From Armatimonadota bacterium (lineage in GTDB: Bacteria; Armatimonadota; Chthonomonadetes; Chthonomonadales; Chthonomonadaceae), in contig JAGWMJ010000006.1 of the NCBI GenBank assembly GCA_028871815.1, positions 1 through 64,000 on the forward strand: 64,000 nt of DNA, written 5' to 3'. Both the position numbers and the translations under genes were made by a program. The notes below the pieces were generated by a model. The model had not been told where the DNA came from, made no database searches, and worked only from the letters and a program-made list of their open reading frames with translations. This document shows, piece by piece, positions 16,778-25,991 of this stretch. Numbering within the stretch: the first letter of the stretch is position 1; each line of letters begins with the position of its first letter.

Positions 16778-18219
16778 TTCCTGCGCCGTCGGCGCGCGTG
16801 GTGGCGGCTGCCGGCAGGCGGAGGCGGTACTACGGGCAGCGCCGGACCGGTGCGCACCAGTACCGATTTGCTGGCGATGACATGCCAGGCCGAGTTGAAC
16901 ACGCGGAGGGTGATGCGGTGCAATCCGGGCTTGACCGAACCGGAATCCCACGTAAAGTCCCAGTCATTCGGCAGCGCCGCGGCGTAAATCCCACGGCCAT
17001 CCACGAAGTAACGCACCACGACCCGGTCGCTCCGGCCGCGTGCCCAGCAGGTGAGGTGGACGAGGCCGGAGAGGCGCGTACCGGCGAGCAGAGGCATGGG
17101 CTCGGCGGCAGGTGGATCGTCGGCGGGCTCCTCGGCGCCTAAAAACCAGGGCGACGAAATCGCCTCGCGATATGCGGCGGTTATTGTGGGGTCATCGGTG
17201 ATGCTGTAGTCATTGTACGGGTGGCCGGGCACAAAATGGATCGCGTCACCATCAAAGTAGTTAATGCACTTCACGCGTGGATAGATCCGCGGAAGCGAAG
17301 CGTATAGCGTCAGGATAGCGCGTATAGCGAAGGATGCGCGTGTGCGATCTTCCGCCGCGGCATCGTGGGTGGCGCCATATTCACAGATCATGATCGGTTT
17401 CCGGGCCGCATAGTGATCATATACGTACCGGAGCAGGTCGCACGGATGCTCCTCTGCGCCGGGTTCGGTCCAAAGGTTGTTGTGCAGCGTGACGCTGTAC
17501 ATGTTCACGCCTACCCAGTCCACGGCATCGTCTCCGGGATAGTAGGCGTCCATGCCCTTGGTGGGGATCATGTAGGGGCACCAGACCATCGCGACGTTTG
17601 GCGCCAGGCGCGCCATGACATCATGAACGAGGCGAAACTTTTCGCGAAACAGCGCCGGGTCGGGGTGGTAGGCGGTCCACGAACCGTTCATCTCCGCGCC
17701 GAATCGGAGGAAGATATGAGCGCCTGAGGCCTTCATCTGCTGCGCCAGCTGTGTCAGATAGGCGCCGTCACGAACGCTCTCCATTCCATCATTGGGCTCG
17801 AGCGCAACCTGCACCATTTTGCCTTCGGCCGCCAGATGCTTGACCCATGCAAGTGGTAGTGGCTTTCCATAACCGAGATAGAAGAAGTAGGTGGCGTGCG
17901 TCCGGCCGGTGATCGCCTCAAACTCCTTCGGATCACGATGGACAATATGGTTTGCGTCGGTTACCGTTTGCCGGAGGTCTCCGTCGAAGTCGATAAACGC
18001 TCCCAGGTAGCAGCCTAACTTCGGCTCGTATTTGGCGCCGGTGTACCACCGTGTCAGGTCGGGCCCAACCGGCTGCTGGTACATATAGAGTTCCGCGGCA
18101 GGCTCGCCGCGCACTACCTGACTGTGCGCCGGGCGCAGCCTACGAGCCCCGGGCGGCGGTGGCGCCGCTATAGAAGCGATGACGAGCAACGCACAGAGAA
18201 CAAGGTTACGATGATACAT
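16774..18219 (-). CDS. Secreted GH26-like endo-glycanase
   Basis: A 481-residue protein with a signal peptide (NLVLCALLVIASIAAPPP). The body resembles glycoside hydrolase family 26 (beta-mannanase and related): acid/base Glu176 in FLRFGAEMNGSW and nucleophile Glu280 in MICEYGATHD, spaced as in that family, with WCPYMIPTKGMDAYYPGDD between them. Residues from about 370 form an Ig-like beta domain (RVVVRYFVDGRG, DWDFTWDSGSVKPGLHRITL) and the tail is Arg-rich (HHARRRRRK). The substrate is unknown. Its stop overlaps the GTG of the amidase gene. Confidence 0.8.
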   Translation of the reverse strand: MYHRNLVLCALLVIASIAAPPPPGARRLRPAHSQVVRGEPAAELYMYQQPVGPDLTRWYTGAKYEPKLGCYLGAFIDFDGDLRQTVTDANHIVHRDPKEFEAITGRTHATYFFYLGYGKPLPLAWVKHLAAEGKMVQVALEPNDGMESVRDGAYLTQLAQQMKASGAHIFLRFGAEMNGSWTAYHPDPALFREKFRLVHDVMARLAPNVAMVWCPYMIPTKGMDAYYPGDDAVDWVGVNMYSVTLHNNLWTEPGAEEHPCDLLRYVYDHYAARKPIMICEYGATHDAAAEDRTRASFAIRAILTLYASLPRIYPRVKCINYFDGDAIHFVPGHPYNDYSITDDPTITAAYREAISSPWFLGAEEPADDPPAAEPMPLLAGTRLSGLVHLTCWARGRSDRVVVRYFVDGRGIYAAALPNDWDFTWDSGSVKPGLHRITLRVFNSAWHVIASKSVLVRTGPALPVVPPPPAGSRHHARRRRRK

Positions 18220-18311
18220 GCGAATCTATAAGTTCGGCGAAAGCAACGTGCGCCGAGTGCGATACGAAGCGGCTCCATTGTAGACCATAGGCAACGGAGT
18301 TGGCAGACGCA

Positions 18312-18353
18312 AACCAACCGCGCCGAGGCACTTTGCCGGCGGCGCGGTTGGTT
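18312..18353 (-). terminator. Hairpin terminator after the small lipoprotein gene
   Basis: Arms AACCAACCGCGCCG (18312-18325) and CGGCGCGGTTGGTT (18340-18353) form a 14-pair stem with a 14-base loop. On the minus strand it follows the gene ending at 18379 and precedes the GH26-like gene. The T-tail is short (TTTG), so termination may be partial. Confidence 0.55.
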
Positions 18354-18378
18354 GATCCGACTCGATTCGCGAACCCTC

Positions 18379-18642
18379 TTATGGCGGTCCGGGTACGGTG
18401 TGTGGGCGCGACGTGGTGAGTGCCGGAGGAGGCGCCGGCGCCTTGAGCCCTTTTCCCCCACCGGGCCTGGGAACGCCGGGAGGCGCGCCGGATGCTGCCG
18501 GTGCGCCCTTCGCCGCCGGTGAACTGTTGTCGAAACCAGAGTTTGGCGGCGGCGTCGCGGGTCCGTTATCCCCGCTCGAGCTGCAGGCCAGGGGGACAGC
18601 GCAGAGCGCCGCCAGCAGCACAGCCGCCAGATACTTCTTCAT
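18379..18642 (-). CDS. Small Pro/Gly/Ala-rich lipoprotein
   Basis: From ATG 18642, with GAGGA about ten bases upstream, the product is 87 residues. It begins MKKYLAAVLLAALCAVPLACSSS, a lipoprotein signal with the lipobox VPLAC and lipidation Cys at residue 20. The mature part is low-complexity (GVPRPGGGKGLKAPAPPPA), suggesting a surface spacer. Flanked on both sides by hairpin terminators, it is probably transcribed alone. Function unknown. Confidence 0.65.
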   Translation of the reverse strand: MKKYLAAVLLAALCAVPLACSSSGDNGPATPPPNSGFDNSSPAAKGAPAASGAPPGVPRPGGGKGLKAPAPPPALTTSRPHTVPGPP

Positions 18643-18686
18643 GGGTGCGAGTTCCTCTTCAAGATGCTCACGGTGCATGCGTGCGA

Positions 18687-18719
18687 AAGGAGGAGCTTCC
18701 GCTGCCGGCGCTCCTCCTT
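18687..18719 (-). terminator. Probable terminator after the prepilin gene
   Basis: Arms AAGGAGGAGC (18687-18696) and GCTCCTCCTT (18710-18719) make a ten-pair stem. On the minus strand it lies just after the prepilin stop at 18774, with a short T-rich end. The AAGGAGG arm also looks like a ribosome binding site but no start follows on the plus strand. Confidence 0.5.
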
Positions 18720-18773
18720 CCGGACGCCTTTATAGGCTGTTTGGTCCGGCAGATGCGCCGGACGGGAGCGGAC

Positions 18774-19742
18774 CTAGTAGCGCGGATCCCAGTACGGGTA
18801 GGTCCAAACAGCGCCGGTGGTGCTGTAAGCGCACTGTTCCAGCGAGTTAAACCGCATCGCCTTGGCGTGGCCATCGCAGAATGCGATATTGGCGAAGCCA
18901 CTGTTGATGCCGAGATCGAACTCCGTGTTGGCCGGGTTGTTGAACAGACCCACTCGCTGCGTGGCCTTGTGGACGTAGTACGTCCAGCCCGGATAGTAGT
19001 TGATGGGGTAGCCGCCCCAGTTGGTGCAGTTGGCCGAGTTGTTGTCATAAGCGGGCCACACGGCCATGTTGCCAACGCCCAGCTCTGGCGACGGATCGCC
19101 GTTCACGCCCTCGCCCCAGGTGCTGTCCGCGGTGAGCAGGATCAGCTCGGCCGGGCGCGCCCATGAGGATTGAGCGGCATCATTGGACTTGAAACCGGTA
19201 CCGTTGCCGCAACCACTCCAGTCGCCGCCGGGTCCGAATTCGGTGAGCAGCATGTTCACGGCCATCTGTGAGAAGCAGCCCTGGTAGATGCCGCGCTGAT
19301 CCAGCTGTGGTACGTACGGGAAGCTGGTGATGTACGGGTTACCGATAGCCGATGGCCAGTTTGTTTTGCCGATTTCGGGGCAGTATTGGATGTCGTGATT
19401 CTTCACATACGGGAAGATGACGCCTGTGAACATGGCGTCGGGCTCGTTGGGATCGGTGCCCGGCGTGCCCCAGTCAGGATAGCAAGTCGTACCGCCGCCG
19501 GCGCAGCATCCATATAGCGACGAGCCATTGTTATCCGTCAGTGGGATCTGCTCGTCGTAGTCCTCGGAGTACATGAGGGTGCCGAGCGCATACTGTTTGA
19601 CGTTGCTGAGGCATGAGGTCTGCCTTGCGGAAGCCCGTGCCTGAGCGAAGACGGGGAAGAGGATCGCCGCCAATATCGCAATGATAGCGATAACTACGAG
19701 CAACTCGATGAGCGTAAACGCCCGTCTGGTGTTGCGTGCCAT
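18774..19742 (-). CDS. Type II/IV pseudopilin of the DUF1559 (H-X9-DG) family
   Basis: The 322-residue product begins MARNTRRAFTLIELLVV, a class III prepilin leader cut before Phe by a prepilin peptidase, followed by a hydrophobic helix ending ILFPVFAQARASARQ. The next stretch TSCLSNVKQYALGTLMYSEDYDE is characteristic of such proteins in Armatimonadota and Planctomycetes. Near the C terminus ANIAFCDGHAKAMRF is the H-X9-DG-type signature. Many Cys, Trp and Tyr suggest a rigid secreted domain. ATG 19742 has GGAGG eight bases upstream; ATG 19748 is too close. No pilus assembly genes are adjacent. Confidence 0.88.
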   Translation of the reverse strand: MARNTRRAFTLIELLVVIAIIAILAAILFPVFAQARASARQTSCLSNVKQYALGTLMYSEDYDEQIPLTDNNGSSLYGCCAGGGTTCYPDWGTPGTDPNEPDAMFTGVIFPYVKNHDIQYCPEIGKTNWPSAIGNPYITSFPYVPQLDQRGIYQGCFSQMAVNMLLTEFGPGGDWSGCGNGTGFKSNDAAQSSWARPAELILLTADSTWGEGVNGDPSPELGVGNMAVWPAYDNNSANCTNWGGYPINYYPGWTYYVHKATQRVGLFNNPANTEFDLGINSGFANIAFCDGHAKAMRFNSLEQCAYSTTGAVWTYPYWDPRY

Positions 19743-20027
19743 ATACATAGCCTCCAGTCCTGCTCGATGTAAGTCTGCGGGCGGTTTGCCCGCCGGATGT
19801 GTGCTATGGCTGCTTACTGCTTTGCAGCTCGTAGGCTCCGGTCGCACGTGGTGACGAGAGCGCATCAGCGCGAAGAAGATATCACGCTGACAGTGGATTA
19901 TTACACAGCGGTCGCGCGATTCCTTCCGACTCACCAGTTTTTTGGAAGAATCTTTTGCTGCGCCCGGATCATGGCCGTAGACCACGGCTTTGCGCCTGTG
20001 TGTCACCGGTGGCGGAGTTGGAAAGGC
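19743..20027 (-). other. Intergenic region between typA and the prepilin gene
   Basis: About 285 bases without a supportable gene. It contains the prepilin ribosome binding site GGAGG and a small leader hairpin (GCGGGC 19777-19782 with GCCCGC 19788-19793). No clear promoter boxes were found. Confidence 0.4.
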
Positions 20028-20065
20028 AAAAAAGAAAGCGCCGATGGCGGCAGCCAACGGCGCTT
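20028..20065 (-). terminator. Intrinsic terminator of typA
   Basis: On the minus strand AAGCGCCG (20065-20058) pairs with CGGCGCTT (20043-20036) around a 14-base loop and is followed by TCTTTTTT. It starts 34 bases after the typA stop codon. Confidence 0.85.
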
Positions 20066-20098
20066 CGACTCTCTGCGCGGAGCAGACTGCAGTTCGCG

Positions 20099-21937
20099 TT
20101 AAACGGCTACAGCTTCGGCCCGTCTTTCGGAGCGCTTGCGCATATTGGAGTCGAGTATGCGTTTGCGCATGCGGATGTTGGAGGGCGTGACCTCTACCAA
20201 TTCGTCCGGACCGATGTACTCAATGGCACGGTCCAGTGACATGATTGTTGCCGGCGTGAGTCGCACTGCAATCTCGCTGTTCGAGGCCCGCATATTGGTG
20301 AGGTGCTTGGTTTTGCAAACGTTCACCTCAAGATCGGTATCCCGCGAGTTGCGTCCAACAATCATGCCCGCATAGACTTCGGTGCCGGCCGGTATGAAGA
20401 GGATGCCGCGTTCCTCGGCGTTTGCCAGGCCAAACGCGGTCGCGAGGCCATCATCCGTCGCGAGGAGGGATCCGTTCCGGACGCGTGAGATCTCACCGGC
20501 AAATGGCCGGTAGGCATCAAACACCGAATGTACGATGCCGGTGCCCCGCGTGGCCGTCAGCAGGTCGTTCCTGAACCCCAGCAAGCCGCGCGTTGGCGCC
20601 AAAAAGCTGAGGAAGGCGCTGCCACCATCGAGCCGCATCTGCTGCATCTCGCCCCGGCGCCGGCCCATCTCTTCGAGTACAACTCCCTGATACTCCTCCG
20701 CCACTTCCACCTCAACGCGCTCCCACGGTTCAAGCTTGTTTCCGGCCTCACCCGTTTTGAAGATCACTTCCGGCTGCGAAACCTGCAGTTCGTATCCCTC
20801 CCGGCGCATCGTTTCGATGAGGATCGCCAGGTGAAGCTCACCACGGCCGCTTACCAGAAACACATCGGGAACTTCCGTCTCGTCCACGCGAAGGCTCACG
20901 TTCGTCTCCAGCTCCGTGAAAAGGCGCTCCCGGAGTTTACGACTGGTGCTCCACTTGCCGTCGCGACCGGCCAACGGGCCGGTATTAACGCCGAACGCCA
21001 TCCGAAGCGTGGGCTCATCGACGCGCGCCGAATGCACGGCCACGGGGTCCGCGGCATCTGCAATCGTCTCGGCAATGGCCACGTCAGCCAGTCCGGTTAC
21101 AAGACAGATCTCGCCTGCTGGGGCTTCATCTACGGGCACCTTCTTGAGACCCTCGAAGATATAGACTCCTGTCGCCTTTCCCTGTCTCACATTCCCATTT
21201 CTATCGATCAGCGCAACCGTGCTGCCCGAACGCATGGCGCCGGACTGCACCTTCCCGATAGCATAGCGACCGCGAAACGAGTCGTAATCCAGGTTGGACA
21301 CCAGCATTTGAAGAGCGGCGGATGCGTCTCCCTCCGGCGCGGGCAGCTCGGCGAGTATCGTCTCGAACAGCGGCCGCAGGTCCACGCCCGGCTGAGCCGG
21401 GTCGAGGGATGCGACGCCTTCGCGCGCTCGGGAGTAGACGATGGGGAAGTCGAGCTGGCGTTCATCTGCGCCGAGCTCCACAAAGAGATCGAAGGTGCGA
21501 TCAATCACGTTGTCGGGCCGCGCATCTGCACGGTCCATTTTGTTCACCACAACGATGGCACGGTGCCCTGCGGCCAGCGCCTTGGACATCACGTAGCGTG
21601 TTTGCGGCATTGGTCCTTCAACGGCATCGACTACCAGAAGCACCCCATCCACCATGCCCATCACGCGCTCAACCTCGCCTCCGAAGTCGGCGTGGCCGGG
21701 TGTATCCACGACGTTGATTTTCACATCGTGATAGCTGATAGCCGTGTTCTTGCTGACGATCGTGATGCCGCGCTCGCGCTCCAGGTCGTTGCTATCCATC
21801 ACCCGTTCAGCAATCTCCTGGTTGGCGCGGAAAACGTTGCCCTGGCGGAGCATGCCGTCTACCAGGGTGGTCTTACCATGGTCAACATGCGCTATAATAG
21901 CTATATTACGTATTTGTGGACGAGCGATTTCCGGCAT
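20099..21937 (-). CDS. typA: Translational GTPase TypA/BipA
   Basis: A ribosome-associated GTPase of the EF-G superfamily involved in ribosome assembly and stress adaptation. From ATG 21937 the product is 612 residues, the normal size. Motifs are AHVDHGKTT at 16-24 (G1), ERERGITI (G2 region), [12 protein letters not shown] (G3), VVNKMDR (G4), then the C-terminal GDGxxL-type regions ([32 protein letters not shown]) and the basic tail. The longer frame from 21979 adds residues not found in the family. It is transcribed alone and ends in a strong terminator. Confidence 0.96.
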   Translation of the reverse strand: MPEIARPQIRNIAIIAHVDHGKTTLVDGMLRQGNVFRANQEIAERVMDSNDLERERGITIVSKNTAISYHDVKINVVDTPGHADFGGEVERVMGMVDGVLLVVDAVEGPMPQTRYVMSKALAAGHRAIVVVNKMDRADARPDNVIDRTFDLFVELGADERQLDFPIVYSRAREGVASLDPAQPGVDLRPLFETILAELPAPEGDASAALQMLVSNLDYDSFRGRYAIGKVQSGAMRSGSTVALIDRNGNVRQGKATGVYIFEGLKKVPVDEAPAGEICLVTGLADVAIAETIADAADPVAVHSARVDEPTLRMAFGVNTGPLAGRDGKWSTSRKLRERLFTELETNVSLRVDETEVPDVFLVSGRGELHLAILIETMRREGYELQVSQPEVIFKTGEAGNKLEPWERVEVEVAEEYQGVVLEEMGRRRGEMQQMRLDGGSAFLSFLAPTRGLLGFRNDLLTATRGTGIVHSVFDAYRPFAGEISRVRNGSLLATDDGLATAFGLANAEERGILFIPAGTEVYAGMIVGRNSRDTDLEVNVCKTKHLTNMRASNSEIAVRLTPATIMSLDRAIEYIGPDELVEVTPSNIRMRKRILDSNMRKRSERRAEAVAV

Positions 21938-22120
21938 TACCTGCTTTCCGAACACCGGTGTCAACTCCACGGCACACACAAGAACGGCGCGGACGGCGTT
22001 ACCGACCGCGCCGCATCAGCGCGCGCAATGAAACCGGCGTTCTTACCTCTTCAGTATACCCCGTTGCGCGCAACAGACCAAACCGAGTCGACGTCGGCTT
22101 CCGCCAGGGTGACGGATGGG

Positions 22121-22126
22121 TATAAT
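22121..22126 (+). promoter_or_regulatory. -10 box of the tRNA-Glu promoter
   Basis: A perfect TATAAT lies 13 bases before the first base of the tRNA, the right distance for a tRNA promoter. The matching -35 region (around 22098) is weak. Confidence 0.6.
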
Positions 22127-22139
22127 AGAGCCTCTTCTC

Positions 22140-22211
22140 GGGGCTATCGTCTAGCGGTCAGGACGGCGGGTTCTCAGCTCGTTAACCGGGGTTCGATTCC
22201 CCGTAGCCCTA
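22140..22211 (+). tRNA. tRNA-Glu, anticodon CTC
   Basis: The sequence folds as a cloverleaf. Acceptor GGGGCTA pairs with TAGCCCT (one G-T at the end); D arm GTCTAGCGGTCAGGAC; anticodon arm GCGGG-TTCTCAG-CTCGT with anticodon CTC (reads GAG, glutamate); T arm CGGGG-TTCGATT-CCCCG. The anticodon stem has two G-T pairs. CCA is not encoded. Confidence 0.93.
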
Positions 22212-22332
22212 TCCTTACACACGAGAGCACTGGCTTACCGCCGTGTCGTGTGCTGAAAGCCGGCGCCTTGCCGACTGACCGGGCCACACTCCCTGCCTAT
22301 TGCGGTCAGCCCGAGAGACGCGGCGCTCCGGC

Positions 22333-23130
22333 TCAACCCATCCTGCTCCGCAGCCACGCAGCGCTCTTTGGAAGCGCGGAGTCGGCCGGCTCGGAGAGGC
22401 CGCACTCAAACGCCATGGCTCCCTGGAAGCCGATTTCACGTAGCGCCGCCAGGATGCCGGTGTAATCCGCGCTGCCCGTTCCAGGTTCCAGGCGTGTCGT
22501 ATCGGCCAGGTGTACATGTCCGATCACGTCGGCGCATTGGCGAATCGTCGCCGGCAGGTTGCGCTCCTCAATGCTCATGTGGAAGATGTCGCTCATCAGT
22601 CGGATCCCGCGCCCGTTCAGAGCGCGTACCACGTCGGCGCCATCCGCCTGTTTCGGCAGGCTGTTGGATTCATAACGGTTCAGTGGCTCCAGCAGCACGC
22701 AGACTCCATTCTGAGCCGCGTGATCTGCCAATGGAGCCAGCATCGCCAGCAGCAGGTCGCGTTCGACCTCGGCCCGTGACTTCCACGGCGATAGATCCGG
22801 CACGCGATCGTTACCGTTGAAGATCGGCACGATAATTGGGCCCAGTGCGCCAACCTCTGCCGCCTGGTCCAGCTTTTTGCGAAACGCATCCGAGCACGCC
22901 TGCCGCCGGCTGCGGTCCGGATGGACGACCTCCGACGAGAACCCGCCGCAGATCGACGAAGGCTTTACCGGGCTGCTCAGCAGCTCGCTTTTGCGCTCTG
23001 CCATACCGGCTGGATCGTTCAAACGTCCGCCATCGAGCTCTACCGCGTCGAATCCGTAGCGATGCAGATTCGCCAGCTTCTCTCCGAACGTGCTGCCCGG
23101 CACAAGACCTTCCTGACAAGAGAGTTTCAA
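22333..23130 (-). CDS. Sugar phosphate isomerase/epimerase-like TIM barrel
   Basis: The 265 residues resemble the xylose isomerase-like/AP endonuclease 2 superfamily, which binds a divalent metal in a TIM barrel and isomerises or epimerises sugars. Metal-ligand-like acids are seen in VCVLLEPLNRYESN, RLMSDIFHMSIEE, GHVHLADTTRLEPGTG and AMAFECGLS, in the usual order. It begins with TTG 23130, supported by AAGGA nine bases upstream. It follows the DUF4380-like gene in the same direction after a 92-base gap with a strong hairpin, so the two may share a sugar-related role. Confidence 0.85.
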   Translation of the reverse strand: MKLSCQEGLVPGSTFGEKLANLHRYGFDAVELDGGRLNDPAGMAERKSELLSSPVKPSSICGGFSSEVVHPDRSRRQACSDAFRKKLDQAAEVGALGPIIVPIFNGNDRVPDLSPWKSRAEVERDLLLAMLAPLADHAAQNGVCVLLEPLNRYESNSLPKQADGADVVRALNGRGIRLMSDIFHMSIEERNLPATIRQCADVIGHVHLADTTRLEPGTGSADYTGILAALREIGFQGAMAFECGLSEPADSALPKSAAWLRSRMG

Positions 23131-23158
23131 GTTGATAGTCCTTGGATCGTGTCACGCA

Positions 23159-23197
23159 GGGCTTAAGCCAGCCGGCATACGCGGCTGGCTTAAGCCC
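23159..23197 (-). repeat. Perfect 16-pair inverted repeat between two minus-strand genes
   Basis: GGGCTTAAGCCAGCCG (23159-23174) and CGGCTGGCTTAAGCCC (23182-23197) form a perfect hairpin with a seven-base loop. No T-run follows on either strand, so it may be an mRNA processing or stability hairpin rather than a classic terminator. Confidence 0.7.
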
Positions 23198-23222
23198 ATC
23201 TCAGCGCGGCTCGGCGGCGCAG

Positions 23223-24278
23223 TTACTGAGTGGTGGCGGCCTGCGTTTGGGCGAGCAGTGGCTCCATAGCCGCTGCGATGCCGGCTTCTCCGGTGCCGAG
23301 GTCTACCTTCGGGAACAGCCACCAGTTTTCCGTCCAGGTAATCGTCTGCCCAGGTTCCACGTGCCGCATCGGTCCCAACGTCTCCAGTTCCAGGAATACA
23401 TTGTTCGTAAACGACTCGTTGTTGCAATCGTAGTCGGGGTAGGTGGCTTTCGCGTCGAAGCTGAACCGCTTCACGAAGAGCGAGCCGTTGTGGTAGTACG
23501 CGGCCCAGCCCTCGCGATTAAGAATGCCGATCTTGTTCGGGTCGGTCACATTGGGATCCTGCCGAAGCGTAAAGAAGCGCTTTCCGAAGGTGAGGCGGGG
23601 ATCGGTGAGGTCGGTATACGACCACAGCACCATGGGCCTTACGGCGTCTATTTTGGTGTCGTGCGAAACGAACGGTTCCTGCGGGAAGATGGCTGTGCCG
23701 CCCTTGTTCATGGCCGACATGGCCCAGCATGCCATATCCACGGCAAAGAGGCCCTTATTCGTCAGGTGGTGCACCACGGTTACGTGCGACCCGCTGGGAT
23801 CCAGCGTTACGTCGATCTCCTTCTGGATTCCGGTTGGCTTCTCCACCGGCTCGATCAGCTTTATCGTGTTGCCGTCTGTGACGGCGTCAATCGGCGTGTT
23901 ATCGGGAACGTACGAACGCGGGATGCCTTCTGGTGCGTGCCACAACCGATGGCCGCCGCGGATGTACCAATCGCCAAGATCGGTGTGCAGCGTAACGCCG
24001 GGAATTGTTGCGAAAACATTGCCGTCGTCACCGGAGCCAACGAAGGCGTATCGCATGATCCTCGGGCCATAGTCGGTGGCCAAAATCAGCTCAACGTTGC
24101 CGTTAGTGATCCGGATGTTGTTTGGGCTGCCAAGATACGAAACCTTTTGCTCGATGGTAACACCTCCCTGTTGTGCAGCTGCAGTTTGTGCAACTGCGCC
24201 CACGGCGCACGCCATTAAGCCCGTCGCGATGCCGGCTCCCAATGTGCGTGCCGCCGCGCGGCCGAGTGAAAACGACAT
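23223..24278 (-). CDS. Secreted DUF4380-like protein (mutarotase-type fold suspected)
   Basis: The 351-residue product has a signal peptide (TLGAGIATGLMACAVGAVAQTAAAQ). The mature part matches the DUF4380 style: NGNVELILATDYGPRIMRYAFVG, then YIRGGHRLWHAPE, VHHLTNKGLFAVDMACWAMS, and the closing QTITWTENWWLFP. Such proteins have a galactose mutarotase-like beta-sandwich and probably bind sugar. GGAG is nine bases before the ATG. It precedes the sugar isomerase-like gene. Confidence 0.75.
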   Translation of the reverse strand: MSFSLGRAAARTLGAGIATGLMACAVGAVAQTAAAQQGGVTIEQKVSYLGSPNNIRITNGNVELILATDYGPRIMRYAFVGSGDDGNVFATIPGVTLHTDLGDWYIRGGHRLWHAPEGIPRSYVPDNTPIDAVTDGNTIKLIEPVEKPTGIQKEIDVTLDPSGSHVTVVHHLTNKGLFAVDMACWAMSAMNKGGTAIFPQEPFVSHDTKIDAVRPMVLWSYTDLTDPRLTFGKRFFTLRQDPNVTDPNKIGILNREGWAAYYHNGSLFVKRFSFDAKATYPDYDCNNESFTNNVFLELETLGPMRHVEPGQTITWTENWWLFPKVDLGTGEAGIAAAMEPLLAQTQAATTQ

Positions 24279-24298
24279 GATTGATCTCCGATCTGCTG

Positions 24299-24820
24299 TT
24301 AGTGTTCGCGATTTGCCGGTGGGTAGTTATAGACGATTCTAAGCCGCCGGATTTGGGCGTCGCCCGCCCGCAGCGTGCCGATTTTCAGTGGTGGCGAGCC
24401 GATGAAGTTCTCGAAGATATCCACCTTGTATTCGGTGCCGAATACCGCTCGCGCCTGGGTGAATGCCGTGAACGCCAAACGGTTGACGGCCCAGGGCTCC
24501 ATTCGGGGTGGAACCATCAGCCGCATACGGTCCGGCCCCATAAAGCGCATGCCAACCGCCATCCGCGGGCTGTGGTTGCGATACCGGTCCTCGAACAGAT
24601 GCGCGAAGGTGATATGCGTGTTGTCGATTCCCGGTCGTACGTCAGGACCACGTGGAACGGCGCCCACCATGCGCTTGAGTTGCGCGAGCGATGGCGGCCA
24701 CGAGTTGGCGGCCCGATACGGGTCGTCCGGCTGGTGCGGATTCCAGCTGTGAACTGCCATCCATGTTGCCGCAGTTACGATGGAAAGCGCCAACGCCAGC
24801 GGCAGAATCCTCTTGATCAC
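24299..24820 (-). CDS. Hypothetical protein with signal anchor
   Basis: From GTG 24820, with GGAGG four bases upstream, the product is 173 residues. It begins MIKRILPLALALSIVTAATWMAV, a signal peptide or anchor. The body (RNHSPRMAVGMRFMGPDRMRLMVPP, VDIFENFIGSPP) is unfamiliar. It ends 20 bases before the DUF4380-like start and is likely in the same operon. Confidence 0.6.
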   Translation of the reverse strand: MIKRILPLALALSIVTAATWMAVHSWNPHQPDDPYRAANSWPPSLAQLKRMVGAVPRGPDVRPGIDNTHITFAHLFEDRYRNHSPRMAVGMRFMGPDRMRLMVPPRMEPWAVNRLAFTAFTQARAVFGTEYKVDIFENFIGSPPLKIGTLRAGDAQIRRLRIVYNYPPANREH

Positions 24821-25096
24821 CGGCCTCCAACCAATCCGGACCAGCGGCGCGCCCGTTAACGTTGGGCACCGCCATGGTCAGGCGCCACACCATCCGTCTT
24901 GGCGCCTTTCATTTAACCATGCGTGTGCTTTGCACCTTCGCGGGATTGCGGCCGAGCCGATTTCTGTTACTTCGGAATACTGTGCGATTCCGGCGGAAAC
25001 GGGGACAGAACGCGCGCCCTGTGGAGTTGCATTTCGGGTAGATTCTGATACGATGTGCGCCTCACCTTCGCTTTCCTGACGTGACCAGGGCCAACT

Positions 25097-25804
25097 ATGA
25101 GAACTCAACGCAAATCCGGCGCTTTGCTATCCGGTTTCCGCGGCTTCATACTGCTGGCGGCGGCAAGCTTCGCGCTTGGCTTTTTCGTACTTTCGAACTT
25201 CTTTCCGGGAGCGGGCGACTCGACGCCGCCGGCTCCCGCGCCCCAAGCCGGAACGGCGCCGGCGGCCAAAGCTTCGCCGCCGGCAAAGCCCACAACCGTT
25301 TCGATGAGCAGTGAGCCCAGCGTCGCCGGCACGCAGCGTTCTGACCCTGGAATCGTCGTCGAGCCTGCATCGGGCTCGGGCGCGGTACCCGTAACGTCGC
25401 CGCGGCCGAGTGGGAGGAGCACGCTCCGGAGGGTCAGGAATCGAAGCCGGCGCCGGATAAACGACGTCGCAGCCGTGGCGCCGACGGGCGCGGCTGGCTC
25501 GGCCCCAGGCGTCGGGACGACGCAAGGTGTCGCCCCTGACGGAACGGCTCCGGTGGCGCCGCAATCTAGCGCACGGAGGCTTTACCATGTGCAGCTCGGC
25601 GTGTTTTCCACCACGGCCGCTGCGCAGCAGACGGTGGCAGCGGCCTCCGCCAAGGGATTGAAGACCTACATCGAGCCGTTTACTCGTCGTGGCCGTCTGT
25701 TATACCGCGTGCAGTACGCAGCTTACGGTTCGCGCCGCCGCGCCGACCGCGAGAAGCAGAGGCTTTCCTCGCAGGGAATTGACACCTGGGTGGCGAACCC
25801 GTAA
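25097..25804 (+). CDS. SPOR-domain membrane protein
   Basis: The 235 residues have a membrane helix near the N terminus (GFILLAAASFALGFFVLSNFF), a Pro/Ala-rich and basic linker from 35 to 155, and a C-terminal SPOR domain (YHVQLGVFSTTAAAQQTVAA, TRRGRLLYRVQYAAYGSRRR, SQGIDTWV). SPOR domains bind denuded glycan strands of septal peptidoglycan, so this is probably a cell-division or envelope protein facing the periplasm. It faces divergently from the 24299-24820 gene. Confidence 0.85.
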   Translation: MRTQRKSGALLSGFRGFILLAAASFALGFFVLSNFFPGAGDSTPPAPAPQAGTAPAAKASPPAKPTTVSMSSEPSVAGTQRSDPGIVVEPASGSGAVPVTSPRPSGRSTLRRVRNRSRRRINDVAAVAPTGAAGSAPGVGTTQGVAPDGTAPVAPQSSARRLYHVQLGVFSTTAAAQQTVAAASAKGLKTYIEPFTRRGRLLYRVQYAAYGSRRRADREKQRLSSQGIDTWVANP

Positions 25805-25837
25805 GGAAGTCGCACGATGCTCGCTGCACGAGCGTGC

Positions 25838-25866
25838 TTGCGGGCTGGCCTTCGGTTGTGTATAAT
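25838..25866 (+). promoter_or_regulatory. Strong sigma-70-type promoter of the lipoprotein gene
   Basis: TTGCGG (25838-25843) and TATAAT (25861-25866) are separated by exactly 17 bases. Transcription would begin near 25873, about 120 bases before ATG 25992, leaving a sizeable leader of unknown role. Confidence 0.75.
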
Positions 25867-25991
25867 AACGGTTAGGCGACACCTCTATCGCGGGCCCGGT
25901 GGCCTGTCGGCACAGGAGCGTCCATCCCTTCATCCCCCCGCAACCGTGGCGTTTTGAACTGGCAAACATTCGAGCAAGACAGGAAGGTGCT

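Noticed and set aside
20528-22465. Long plus-strand open frame of 645 codons opposite typA
   Set aside because: It is antisense to a clear typA gene over nearly its whole length, has no family-like motif and runs through the tRNA-Glu gene; high GC keeps the frame open by chance.
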